A stretch of 64,000 bases of DNA from Algoriphagus sp. AGSA1 (GTDB lineage Bacteria > Bacteroidota > Bacteroidia > Cytophagales > Cyclobacteriaceae). Each line of letters opens with the position of its first letter. The stretch's first letter is position 1. Where the stretch lies: NCBI RefSeq assembly GCF_021390545.1, contig NZ_JAJUWR010000027.1:1-64000 (forward strand), written 5' to 3'. Positions 8,976-16,827 of the stretch are shown piece after piece. The notes below the pieces were generated by a model, which saw only the letters and a list, made by a program, of their open reading frames with translations, did no database searches and was not told the origin of the DNA. The position numbers and the translations under genes were made by a program.

Positions 8976-9570
8976 AGTTGTAGTTTTGTGATAACTCCGA
9001 TCGCTTTGGACTAGCTGTTATGCCACGAATCATAACAGATTTTCCTTCTGAGAGGGGCGGCCGGTTTTAATCCGGATTGCGCAGTCCTGATCACTGCCCC
9101 CTGCTGTTGTCCGGCAACCACCTGGTGGCTTCACGGACCGTGCTGTTTTTTTATTTATCGAGCGTCATTGCCCCTTGCGTTTATAGAGCTGCCTTTGGCG
9201 TTATGTGATAACCTTTGAGGTTTGCCAAACCTCGAAGGTTTTTTATGTTACTTGTGCTGATCGGGATTTGCAATCCCGATCCTAAACCGTAGGATTTGTA
9301 ATCCGATAATTGATTCGCAAACGCTGCAGATCTCCTCGGGACAAGCTTTCTTCTTATCACTATACCTCATGTCCGAGGAAATGGCCTTTTTGTCTTTTTT
9401 GACCTAGGGTTACACCCTTCGTTCCTCAGGTCTCCACCCTAGGCTACCGACCAGGCCTACCTACGGCAGGCTTCTTTTCTACAGGATTTTGGATTCAAAT
9501 CAATTGAGTTATTATTGGGCTGTCCAGCTTAACCCTTAACCCTTAACCCTTAACCCTTAACTTTTAACCC
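8976..9570. other. Hairpin- and repeat-rich non-coding region
   Basis: No gene is supported. Visible structures are: CTGTTATG/CATAACAG (9015-9038); a hairpin with T-run AACCTTTGAGGTTT/AAACCTCGAAGGTT (9210-9244); ATCGGGATT-TGC-AATCCCGAT (9260-9280); a block starting 'caaacgctgcaga' (about 9318) with CCTCGGGACAAG...CATGTCCGAGG that recurs at about 12350 and 13035; and 'aaatcaattgagtta' near 9497 that recurs at about 12884. The DUF6520 promoter must lie at the left end of this region. Confidence 0.55.
9296..9530 (+). repeat. Dispersed repeat flanking the terpene-synthase segment, left copy
   Basis: The order is: TAGGATTTGTAATCCGATAA, CAAACGCTGCAGATCTCCTC, GGGACAAGC...CTTATCACTAT, CATGTCCGAGG, a T-rich run with GGCCTTTTTGTC, then CAAATCAATTGAGTTAT near 9496 and GGGCTGTCCAGCTTAACCC. 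The same words in the same order and orientation recur on the right side (12326-12940). Two arms, CCTCGGGACAAG and CATGTCCGAGG, could pair. Confidence 0.6.
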
Positions 9571-9588
9571 TTAACCTCTTAACCCTTG
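9529..9588. repeat. TTAACCC tandem repeat
   Basis: Seven-base TTAACCC units repeat about eight times, with two imperfect units (TTAACTTTTAACCC, TTAACCTCTTAACCC). The last units form the stop and final codons of the MauE-like gene. A shorter version lies at 12917-12940. This is simple-sequence expansion, telomere-like in appearance only. Confidence 0.85.
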
Positions 9589-10026
9589 AGCTCCAATTTC
9601 TCTTTGCCTCAACCCCCATACCGCCGTTCCCAAAAACACCAGGTTGAACACCAGATGCTCTCCCCAGCCCAGACCACTGAGCACCCCGCCGCAGGAGCAG
9701 GGGACACGCTCCGCAAATCCCAGCCAGACCAGGGCCACATACCCGGTAAATAGACTCAGCAATACCACGCTCAGCAGCAATCCTACCCTACGCCAGCCCG
9801 GGGCCAGCAGCAGTACGGCAACAACCATTTCCACCACTGGCAATACATATAACAGTACTTCCGCCATTCCAGTGGGGAACACCTGGTTGTACATCGCCAT
9901 CCGGGTCCCGCTCCAGTCATACACCTTACTCACCGCCGTATAGGCGAAGAGTGCCGCCAGCAATAAGGAGGCTCCTTCGGCCAGGACAGGGGTAAGCGTG
10001 TTGGGATAGGGGCTTGTTTTATTCAT
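9571..10026 (-). CDS. MauE/DoxX-like redox membrane protein
   Basis: 151 residues from the ATG at 10026 (a TTG six bases earlier is possible). It has four membrane segments: EGASLLLAALFAYTAVSKV, AEVLLYVLPVVEMVVAVLLL, VGLLLSVVLLSLFTGYVAL, and a C-terminal HLVFNLVFLGTAVWGL. A vicinal PCSCGGVL motif sits in the loop before the last segment, and a Lys/Tyr pair (SKVYDW) follows the first, as in MauE-family proteins related to DsbB/DoxX. These proteins are thought to help disulfide formation in exported proteins. The GC content is high compared with the left neighbours. The C-terminal codons run into a TTAACCC repeat, so the last residues may be non-native. A small inverted repeat AAGAGC/GCTCTT (10031-10052) covers the start region. 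Confidence 0.75.
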   Translation of the reverse strand: MNKTSPYPNTLTPVLAEGASLLLAALFAYTAVSKVYDWSGTRMAMYNQVFPTGMAEVLLYVLPVVEMVVAVLLLAPGWRRVGLLLSVVLLSLFTGYVALVWLGFAERVPCSCGGVLSGLGWGEHLVFNLVFLGTAVWGLRQREIGAQGLRG

Positions 10027-10083
10027 GCTCAAGAGCGGTAAGTGATGCTCTTATAAAATTACTTTACCCCTGCCTACCCGGCC

Positions 10084-10137
10084 TCCGACATATGTCGGAA
10101 ATGAAAAATCAGCGCTTAGATTCCGACAAATGGCGGA
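10084..10137. promoter_or_regulatory. Operator-like palindrome pair between mauE-like and crp-like genes
   Basis: A perfect 16-base palindrome TCCGACATATGTCGGA (10084-10099) is followed 38 bases later by a degenerate copy TCCGACAAATGGCGGA (10122-10137). The pair sits between divergently transcribed genes, one of which encodes a Crp-like regulator, which is where an autoregulatory operator would lie. A further imperfect repeat, CCTACTAATTA/TAATAGGTAGG, is at 10189-10213. Confidence 0.55.
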
Positions 10138-10218
10138 TTTTTGGGCTGATTTCTTGGTTTCTGCTGTGATTTTCTTGGATCGTATTCACCTACTAATTAG
10201 ATTAATAGGTAGGATTTA

Positions 10219-10896
10219 GTGAGGGAAGGCCAATATACCGTGGTTTGGACTTTTTATCCTACACTGAATCGATTGTTTGATTTACTGACTTTTGACATGG
10301 TGGAGACTTATCAAAAACTGCTTATGGATGACATCAACCAGTTAGTTCCCTTACCGGGGAAAAGCTATGCGAAGGTGTTTGCCAAACTGGAATTAAAGCA
10401 GGTTAAAAGAGGAAAGACACTGAAACATCCGGGGGAGACGGACCGCGTCAGCAGGTACCTGTGCAAGGGGTTTATCGGGTCTTACAAATTCAATGGTGAC
10501 CAACACGCCCTGTTTATGGTGTTCAAGCCGAAGGATATTGTCTTTGATGAACGGTCGTTCCGTAGCGGTGTCCCCAGTGATACCCTTATTAAGTGCATCA
10601 CGGATGTGGTGTTTTATGAGTTTTCCCGTGATTCGGAGCGGGAGTTGTTGGACGAAAATCCTGATTTCGTCAAGGTTGCCCACAAGATCAGCCTGCGGAT
10701 AAACGAATGCAGCTCCACTGTGCTTGAACTGAGTAAAAAGAAATTGGATGCCGGATACAGGGAGTTTGTGCGGATGTTTCCCGGGCTCGAACCGGAAATC
10801 ACCAACGAGGACCTGGGGGCATTCTTCAGGGTAAGCCGCCGGACGGTGGAGCGTTTCAAACACGACTTAAAGAATTTCGACGATGAAACCTACTGA
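10219..10896 (+). CDS. Crp/Fnr-like transcription regulator
   Basis: 225 residues. About 45-135 looks like a cyclic-nucleotide-binding beta-roll (KQVKRGKTLKHPGETDRVS, YLCKGFIGSYKF, LFMVFKPKDIVFDERSF), followed by a long dimer helix (HKISLRINECSSTVLELSKKK in part) and a C-terminal HTH (ITNEDLGAFFRVSRRTVERF, about 194-213). The glycine and arginine pattern of a true cAMP pocket is not obvious, so the ligand is unknown. The GTG at 10219 is the longest start; ATG codons at 10297 or 10327 would give a start nearer the domain and are equally plausible. The stop overlaps the terpene synthase start by 14 bases, so the two genes are co-transcribed and probably co-regulated. Confidence 0.75.
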   Translation: MREGQYTVVWTFYPTLNRLFDLLTFDMVETYQKLLMDDINQLVPLPGKSYAKVFAKLELKQVKRGKTLKHPGETDRVSRYLCKGFIGSYKFNGDQHALFMVFKPKDIVFDERSFRSGVPSDTLIKCITDVVFYEFSRDSERELLDENPDFVKVAHKISLRINECSSTVLELSKKKLDAGYREFVRMFPGLEPEITNEDLGAFFRVSRRTVERFKHDLKNFDDETY

Positions 10897-11806
10897 TTTT
10901 CACGTGGCCATGCATGTGGATTCGCCCCTGTTGAATGAGCTGGTATTGGCCTGGGCGATTACCTGGCTAGACGTAGTCCGTGATGATTCAGATTGGGAGA
11001 TACTGCAGCGTTCTGTAGCCCAGAAGCAGAATTCATTTGCCAGCTACCTGTTCCCCCAGATGGAGCGCCATCGGCTGATCAGTATAGCTAACTTGTTCTT
11101 TTGCCTGTTTATGGTTGATGACCTGTTGGATATATTGGAAGAAAAGAATGAGGATTATTTTTTAAAGTTCTTGTCTGCTGAGGAGTTGGCACTTGACAAA
11201 ACGGAAATGTCCACCATAGGATTTCCAATTGATCGGTGTTATATAAAGGTTATGGAGAATTATGCCGATAAAGGCTGGAAAGCTGGATTTGAAAGCGTCT
11301 GGGATAATTACATAGCGGGGCTTCGATGGGAAAGGCAGAACAAGAGGGAAAACCGGAGTCCATCACTGGACGAGTACCGTAGGATGAGACCCCATAGTTC
11401 TGGGGCGTACATCGCCATCCACTTGCTCCGGGGAGAATATGGAAGGCAGGCGGACGGTTCCGGGGAGCTAGAGGAAGCTATCGCCAGATACATCTACCTG
11501 GCAAACGATCTGGTCTCCTCCGTAAAGGAGCAAGCTATAGGGGACAACCACAATGAAGTGCTCCTCTTGGCCGGTGATCATGGGATGAAAGCGGGTAAGA
11601 AGTTGGTCGAAGGGGAGCTTTTGGGCCTTCGCCAAAACATCAGGGACTTGGGCGATGCTATCAGTAAGAAATCTCCGGAAGGCGCGCGATGGGTGGAGGG
11701 CCTTTTTCTGCTTCTGGGTGGGTGTCTGTTCTGGTCGCAAGAGAGCATGCGGTATAGGGACGGGAAACTGGGGGTTTCCACCAATAAATTCCCGAAAGGG
11801 CGCTGA
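10883..11806 (+). CDS. Class I terpene synthase
   Basis: 307 residues, all-helical, with the metal-binding signatures of bacterial terpene cyclases. The aspartate-rich DDLLD is at 79-83 (in LFFCLFMVDDLLDILEE). The NSE triad is N208-D-L-V-S212-S-V-K-E216. The C-terminal Arg-Tyr pair is R290/Y291 (SQESMRYRDG). A pyrophosphate-sensing Arg is likely in the EYRRMRPHSSG segment (164-174). The enzyme should ionise a linear prenyl diphosphate (C10-C20) and cyclise it in the cytosol; product and chain length cannot be read from sequence. The length fits the bacterial family (300-370), though slightly short. It is translationally coupled to the Crp-like gene. No cytochrome P450, prenyltransferase or other tailoring gene is nearby. 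Confidence 0.85.
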   Translation: MKPTDFHVAMHVDSPLLNELVLAWAITWLDVVRDDSDWEILQRSVAQKQNSFASYLFPQMERHRLISIANLFFCLFMVDDLLDILEEKNEDYFLKFLSAEELALDKTEMSTIGFPIDRCYIKVMENYADKGWKAGFESVWDNYIAGLRWERQNKRENRSPSLDEYRRMRPHSSGAYIAIHLLRGEYGRQADGSGELEEAIARYIYLANDLVSSVKEQAIGDNHNEVLLLAGDHGMKAGKKLVEGELLGLRQNIRDLGDAISKKSPEGARWVEGLFLLLGGCLFWSQESMRYRDGKLGVSTNKFPKGR

Positions 11807-12195
11807 CTCAGCTAGTAGCTTACCTACGGCATGTTTTTTTTATCCACTATTCCGCCCTTTCAGGGCTGGGATTATTAGGCATTTCGGAGCGATGGGCTTT
11901 ACCCATCGTTGAGCTGTTTTGGCCCTTCAGGCCTGTGTGGGGGAACAATATTCGGTTTAATAGGGTGATTGAAGTTTAAATAGGGAGATTGAAGTTTAAT
12001 TTTCTCTACATGGATTTTGGTGCTACTCCTCGGACCGCATCCTATTTTCCAAAAAATCCCCCTGCTCCGAGGACAATTGCCTTAATCATTATCTACCCCG
12101 GGTTTCGCTCGCTCACTTCGTATCACTCCCTTACCCGGGGCTATTAAGGGTTTTACCCCTTCGGGGTAGTTTTCCATTCGATAATCCGGTGACCT

Positions 12196-12333
12196 CCAGC
12201 TCGCGCAAGTCTCCTGACTTGTGCGGTGGATAATGCAGTCTCCCGACTGCCTTTAGTTGATAGGTAAACTTTCCAATTCAACATCTATTTGTTGCTCGAC
12301 TTCCGATAATCGTTGTGATGTTATCCTAGGATT
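12196..12333 (+). repeat. 138-bp direct repeat, copy 1
   Basis: It starts at CCAGCTCGCGCAAGTCTCC and ends at TTATCCTAGGATT. It contains two small hairpins, CGCAAGTC-TCCT-GACTTGTGCG and GCAGTC-TCCC-GACTGC. The copy 311 bases downstream differs at only a few positions. Confidence 0.85.
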
Positions 12334-12940
12334 TCCAATCCGATAATTTACAAACGCTGCAGACGTCCTCGGGACAAGCCTTTGTCTTATCACTATGTCC
12401 CATGTCCGAGGGAAACGGCCTTTGGTCTTTTTTACGCCGGGTTGAAACCCGGTGCTCCGCCACGGCGGACGAGATATAAAATCGGCATTTCTTAGTCTCC
12501 AACAGACCAGCTCGCGCAAGTCTCCTGACTTGTGCGGTGGATAATGCAGTCTCCCGACTGCCTTTAGTTGATAGGCAAACTTTACAACTCAACATCTATT
12601 TGTTGCTCGACTTCCGATAATCGTTGTGATGTTATCCTAGGATTACCAAGCAGACAATTGATCTATTTTCATAGGCTATGCCCACACAGACCTATCTCCA
12701 ATTAATCCTCTTTTCCACCCTCCTGCATTAGCTCCCTTTTCCATATGATAATCCTGCGCAGGAGGCAATGGCCATTGGTCTTTTTTACGCCGGGTTAAAC
12801 CCCGGTGCTCCGCCACGGCGGACGAGATATAAAATCTGCCATGCCTACGGCATTTCTTAGTCTCCAACAGAGTTGGCATACAAATCAATTGAGTTAGTAT
12901 TGTGCTGACACAGCTTAACGGTTAACCCATTAACCCTTAA
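12326..12940 (+). repeat. Dispersed repeat flanking the terpene-synthase segment, right copies
   Basis: This matches the left copy (9296-9530) in order and orientation: TAGGATTTCCAATCCGATAA, CAAACGCTGCAGACGTCCTC, GGGACAAGCC, CTTATCACTAT, CATGTCCGAGG, GGCCTTTGGTC, and then at 12884 CAAATCAATTGAGTTAGT and CAGCTTAAC..TTAACCC. A third, partial block is at 13013-13200. Confidence 0.6.
12507..12644 (+). repeat. 138-bp direct repeat, copy 2
   Basis: Near-identical to 12196-12333, with the same two hairpins. The differences I see are in GATAGGCAAACTTTACAACTC (copy 2), where copy 1 has GATAGGTAAACTTTCCAATTC. The intervening 173 bases hold the CCTCGGGACAAGCC and CGCCGGGTT blocks. Confidence 0.85.
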
Positions 12941-13201
12941 CTTTTTTATCCCATAAGATCTCAGTGTTCCTCATATTTCATCTGTGCCTCTCTGTGATCA
13001 CCCGATCCCAAACCGTATGATTTCCAATCCGACACTTCACAAACGCTGTACACCTCCTCGGGACAAGCCTATTTGGACAGGCCCTAGGGGGTTAGTGCTA
13101 GGCTTTCTCTCTCGATCCAGCTGTCATCCAACACAGCACACCCGTCATCCAGCACCTGACATCCTACCTCATGTCCAAGGGCAATGGCCTTGTGGGCCTT
13201 T

Positions 13202-14089
13202 TCAGTACAAAAAACGATTCGCCTCGATTCCCCTCGCTCCCGTCTTTACCAGAAACACATCGCCGCTTTTAGGAGAGCTTTTTAAATCCTCGGAACTCAT
13301 GTTTTCCTGAGCGCTGGTGATCAAAAGCATGTCTAGATTTTCTCCCCCAAAAGCACAGCTGGTGACATTGGGAACCGGCAGTTCAATCTTTTCGACTAAT
13401 TCTCCTGTCATAGGATCCCAACGATTTACGCCCCATCCTCCATAATGGGCCACCCAGAGCATTCCATCCTGGTCTATACACATCCCGTCGGGCATTCCCA
13501 TTTCTTCGGGGATTTCAACGGCAACCTTTTCAAACTCAAGTGTTCCCTCATCCAAATCAAAACGGTATGCTTTGATCTGTCTGGTAGGTGTGTCGATAAA
13601 GTAAAAAGTGTGGTTGTCTTCCGTCCAGGCCATTCCATTGGAAATCGTCAACTTATCCAGCATTTTTTCAGGCTTCAGGTTAGAGTCCATTTTATACAGA
13701 CTTGCTGCCCCTTGGGTGAATTTTCTGTTAAGCGTCCCTATCCAAAGCCGCCCTTTTGCGTCACACTTTCCGTCATTGAAGCGGTTTAGCGTAAGATCCG
13801 CCTCTACTTCTGCCAGCCACTTTAGCTGTTCTGTCCCCAGATCAAAGGATGCTACTTTACGATCCAGTGCCAGGATCAACTCATTGCCTTTTCCTGCCAA
13901 GACTAATGTGAGCCTATTGGGAAATGATTTTATAGTAGTCTTCCCGGTAGGCAAATGGTGCTCAAAGAGTTTCCCGTTTTCTATATCCACCCAAAAAAAA
14001 CGTTGGCTTGCCGCATGCCAAAATGGACTTTCCCCCAGCATGCATTGGGATGCATGGAGGTGTCCGATGTTTAGTATCCCTTTTTTCAT
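13202..14089 (-). CDS. SMP-30/gluconolactonase-like protein
   Basis: 295 residues from the ATG at 14089, which overlaps the upstream stop (GTATGA). It is a six-bladed propeller of the SMP-30/LRE family: LGESPFWHAASQRFFWVDIE (about 17-36), RFNDGKCDAKGRLWIGTL (about 102-119), LTISNGMAWTEDNHTFYFID (about 146-165), GMPDGMCIDQDGMLWVAHYG (about 197-216). The metal ligands E18, N149-type and D199-type residues appear present. The family hydrolyses sugar lactones with divalent metal. It is the last gene of a five-gene operon with two dehydrogenases, so it could open the lactone they produce. Confidence 0.88.
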   Translation of the reverse strand: MKKGILNIGHLHASQCMLGESPFWHAASQRFFWVDIENGKLFEHHLPTGKTTIKSFPNRLTLVLAGKGNELILALDRKVASFDLGTEQLKWLAEVEADLTLNRFNDGKCDAKGRLWIGTLNRKFTQGAASLYKMDSNLKPEKMLDKLTISNGMAWTEDNHTFYFIDTPTRQIKAYRFDLDEGTLEFEKVAVEIPEEMGMPDGMCIDQDGMLWVAHYGGWGVNRWDPMTGELVEKIELPVPNVTSCAFGGENLDMLLITSAQENMSSEDLKSSPKSGDVFLVKTGARGIEANRFLY

Positions 14090-14991
14090 ACCTGCCAATA
14101 TTGGGCTATTTTCTTTTTCAAAAAAGCCACGCTACGCTGAAGTTGGTCCATGCCGTCCACGCCGTCCTCGATGCTGATCCAATTGTCAAAGCCAACGCGC
14201 TTCAATTCGGTAAAAATAGCATCGTAATCATTCAGTCCTTTGCCCACTTCCCCATGACCCAACCGTGCGGCATAGCCGGTTACCCCACTTTCCTCATTTT
14301 TCAGATCTACAATAGTGCCATATTTCAAAAACCGGTCACTGGCATGCATGGTGACTACGCGCTCTGACACATCATACAATAAATCCAGCGGGTCCTCACC
14401 GGCCAGAAAGGCATTGCTTGGATCATAGTTCACCCCGAAATTCGGATCCTTGATGCTATTGACCAGCTTGGTGAACAGTTCTCTTTTCTGGGCAAATTCG
14501 GGGTACTCCCAAAAGTCGTCTTTGTAGTGGTTCTCCAAAATCAGTGTAATTCCCAGGGATTTGGCATAGGGCAGGCAGGCATGGATGGAATCGGAGGCAA
14601 ATTTGATTCCTTCTTCCACGGAAAGTTCTGGACGATATTGGCCGGACAGTACACGGCAATATTTCCCGCCAAGTTCGTCAGTCATCTCTATCCAGCGCTT
14701 TTGCTTCCGTATCTCTTTCTCCCGAAATGCCGGGTCAGGATGGGTGAAGTCCGGGGAGCAGCACATCATGGGAATGACCATTCCTCTGTCCTCCACCATC
14801 CTTCGGAAGAGACGCCAATTTTCCTCTTTTTCCATTTCCAGAAAACCTGCGTACCATTCCAATCCATCAATCTCCAGTGCGGAGGAAAGTTCTATCCATT
14901 CGGAGAGTTTCATACTGCCGTCCTTGCAAAGAGGCTGCATGAAAGCTTTGGGGAAGGCGGCTAATTTTGGCATATTGTTTATTGGGTTCAT
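14086..14991 (-). CDS. Sugar-phosphate isomerase/epimerase-type TIM barrel
   Basis: 301 residues, xylose-isomerase-like TIM barrel. Metal ligands are visible in LILENHYKD (Glu), NYDPSNAFLAG (Asp), VVTMHASDRF (His) and WISIEDGVDG (Glu). The family includes epimerases, dehydratases and decarboxylases acting on keto-sugars, so the exact reaction is not known. There is no signal peptide, so it is cytosolic. Its start overlaps the SDR stop by four bases, and its own stop overlaps the SMP-30 start. Fourth gene in the operon. Confidence 0.85.
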   Translation of the reverse strand: MNPINNMPKLAAFPKAFMQPLCKDGSMKLSEWIELSSALEIDGLEWYAGFLEMEKEENWRLFRRMVEDRGMVIPMMCCSPDFTHPDPAFREKEIRKQKRWIEMTDELGGKYCRVLSGQYRPELSVEEGIKFASDSIHACLPYAKSLGITLILENHYKDDFWEYPEFAQKRELFTKLVNSIKDPNFGVNYDPSNAFLAGEDPLDLLYDVSERVVTMHASDRFLKYGTIVDLKNEESGVTGYAARLGHGEVGKGLNDYDAIFTELKRVGFDNWISIEDGVDGMDQLQRSVAFLKKKIAQYWQV

Positions 14992-15785
14992 TTATGGGGG
15001 ACGGTGCTCGAGTCTTTTGGAATGTTCCGACCGATCATAGGGAATTGCTCCAAGTCTATAACTTGACCGCTGATAGGCCCACTTTCATCCGAAAGCCAGT
15101 AAATGGTTGCCAGAGCTATTTCTTCCGGCCAAATAATTCTACCGGATGGAGCATAGAGCTTTGACAGGTTTTTGTACCAGGAGTCAGCAAGTCCATGTTC
15201 TCTTTTTCGTTCAATCTCCTTCTCTGTAAGGACCCAGCCAGGATTAATCTGATTGACCCGCACGCCGTTTTCCCGGAAAAGAGAATCCCCCAAATTCCGT
15301 GTCATGGTCATCAAGGCTCCTTTGGTGATACTATAAGCCAAAAGGTTGTGCTCGCCACTCCAGGCATTTATTGACCCTATGTTCAACACCGTCCCATGAC
15401 TTTCGATCAAATGGGGAAGTGCCGATTGTATCAAAAACAAGGGAGCAAAGGTATTGACTTCCAATAGCCGGTTTAAAAAGGCTTTATCTGTAGAATGGAT
15501 GTCTGATGCAGCCACAATAGCTGCATTATTGACGATGGCATCAAGTCGTCCCCATGATTTTATTGAAAGGTCCACTAGTCTTTGGGGAGCGCCTTCATTG
15601 GAGAGATCTTCTAGGTGAAGTCTTGCTTTTTCAGCCCCCAATTCGGAAACGACCTGAATGCCCAGATCTTTCTCTAATCCGTGGATGATTACTTTGGCAC
15701 CTTCGGCTACAACTCTTGTGGCTATGGCTTTGCCTATTCCCATTGTGCTTCCTGTGACGATAATAACTTTGTCTTTTAATCGCAT
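14988..15785 (-). CDS. Short-chain dehydrogenase/reductase
   Basis: 265 residues, a classical SDR. The cofactor site is VTGSTMGIGKAIA (about 11-23), the NNAA motif is AIVNNAAIV (about 84), and the catalytic Ser-Tyr-Lys are in LNIGSINAW and LLAYSITKGAL (Y and K spaced YxxxK). It should oxidise or reduce a sugar or polyol carbonyl with NAD(P). It lies one base after the zinc dehydrogenase stop in a tight operon. Confidence 0.9.
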   Translation of the reverse strand: MRLKDKVIIVTGSTMGIGKAIATRVVAEGAKVIIHGLEKDLGIQVVSELGAEKARLHLEDLSNEGAPQRLVDLSIKSWGRLDAIVNNAAIVAASDIHSTDKAFLNRLLEVNTFAPLFLIQSALPHLIESHGTVLNIGSINAWSGEHNLLAYSITKGALMTMTRNLGDSLFRENGVRVNQINPGWVLTEKEIERKREHGLADSWYKNLSKLYAPSGRIIWPEEIALATIYWLSDESGPISGQVIDLEQFPMIGRNIPKDSSTVPHK

Positions 15786-15786
15786 C

Positions 15787-16824
15787 TTATACCGGTTTTA
15801 ATACACTTTTTACGACTGCCCCGCTGTGCATTTTTTCAAATGCCTCATGCCATGCTGTAATCGGCCAGATACCTCCGATGATGGGTTTTACATTTAACGT
15901 TCCATGGGCAAGCAGGCCGATTACTTTTTCCCAGATAGGCCAATTATGGCTGAAACTTCCCTGAAGTCTTATGTTTTTTTGTACTAATGGATCTATGGAG
16001 AAATTGCATGGGGTAGGCCCCCAGCCTACTTTGGTGATTTGTCCATTTGGACGCACCAGCTCCATTGCGATTTTCAATGTGGCACTGACTCCTGCTGCAT
16101 CGATTATCAGGTCTGCGCCCAAACCGTCTGTTTTTCTCGCCCATTCAGTAGCGTCGTTGATAAGAGGAGTGACGCCATAGCCTCTTGCTATTTCCAGCCT
16201 GCCTCTGTCTTTTTCCAGCCCTAAGATGGCTACATCTCCACCGCAAATCTGGGCTACCGCCGCACATAGAATGCCGATGGTCCCCGGTCCGATTACGATT
16301 ACCCGATCTCCGGGTTGGATGTGGGAGTTGACAACGGTGGCATTGTAGGCGACCGAGCAGGGCTCGGTCAGGCAGGCTTCTTCAAATGACAATCCATCAG
16401 GGACACGGTGCAAACATCTGGCAGGAACCCGTACGAATTTGGTCATAGCTCCATTCACCCCGTAACCGAAGCCTTTTCTGCCAGGATCCAGATTGTACAA
16501 GCCGATTTTGCTCATGGGGTTTTGAGAATCGATCACTGCTGCGGTCTCACTGACTACCCGATCGCCTACTTTCCAGCCCATCACCCGGTCCCCTACTGTC
16601 ACTATTTTTCCTCCGAATTCGTGTCCCAAGACCACCGGATAATTCACAGGCCAGCTATGATCGGATGTCCACTGATGCAGGTCGCTTCCACATACACCCA
16701 CATTCTCCACTTCCAACAAAATGTCCTCGTCCCCGATTTCAGGAACGGGGATTTCTCTGATTTCTACGGAGCCTTTGGCTTCTGAAAAGTTGACCACGGC
16801 AGCTGATTTACCTGATATTGACAT
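15787..16824 (-). CDS. Zinc-dependent alcohol/polyol dehydrogenase (MDR family)
   Basis: 345 residues, sorbitol/threonine dehydrogenase type. Catalytic-zinc ligands are in NVGVCGSDLHQW (Cys) and VVLGHEFGGKI (His-Glu). The NAD-binding GxGxxG is VIVIGPGTIGILCAAVAQ. The four structural-zinc cysteines normally found at about 95-115 are absent (SETAAVIDSQNPMSKIGLYN), although the following GRKGFGYGVNGAM is typical of the family. It oxidises a secondary hydroxyl of a polyol or sugar. Second gene of the operon, three bases after the HUMPS-type decarboxylase gene. Confidence 0.9.
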   Translation of the reverse strand: MSISGKSAAVVNFSEAKGSVEIREIPVPEIGDEDILLEVENVGVCGSDLHQWTSDHSWPVNYPVVLGHEFGGKIVTVGDRVMGWKVGDRVVSETAAVIDSQNPMSKIGLYNLDPGRKGFGYGVNGAMTKFVRVPARCLHRVPDGLSFEEACLTEPCSVAYNATVVNSHIQPGDRVIVIGPGTIGILCAAVAQICGGDVAILGLEKDRGRLEIARGYGVTPLINDATEWARKTDGLGADLIIDAAGVSATLKIAMELVRPNGQITKVGWGPTPCNFSIDPLVQKNIRLQGSFSHNWPIWEKVIGLLAHGTLNVKPIIGGIWPITAWHEAFEKMHSGAVVKSVLKPV

Positions 16825-16827
16825 GAA

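Larger units (their letters stand above)
11807..13201. other. 1.4-kb repeat-rich intergenic region
   Basis: No gene is supported; open frames here coincide with repeats. From left: a block with 'cgccctttcagggctggga' and ATGGGCTTTACCCATCGTTGAG (11850-11935); GGTGATTG/AAGTTTAAATAGGGAGATTG repeated at 11965-11995; 'accccgggtttcgctcgctc...acccggggc' (12096-12140); two 138-base direct repeats (12196 and 12507); two copies of CGCCGGGTT...CCACGGCGGACGAG (12428 and 12788); a TTAACCC tract (12917-12940); and a third CCTCGGGACAAGCC block (13050-13080). Any promoter for the terpene block lies further left. Confidence 0.65.

Noticed and set aside
8976..9140. Possible riboswitch or structured RNA
   Set aside because: A CTGAGA-like word and several hairpins are present, but the conserved cores of TPP, cobalamin, SAM or glycine riboswitches could not be found on either strand.
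9529..9588. Telomere-like repeat as a chromosome or plasmid end
   Set aside because: The array is short, inside continuous gene-bearing DNA, and part of a coding end; simple slippage explains it.
12253..12888. Three overlapping minus-strand frames
   Set aside because: They follow the direct repeats and share sequence only because the repeats do; no start or protein family evident.
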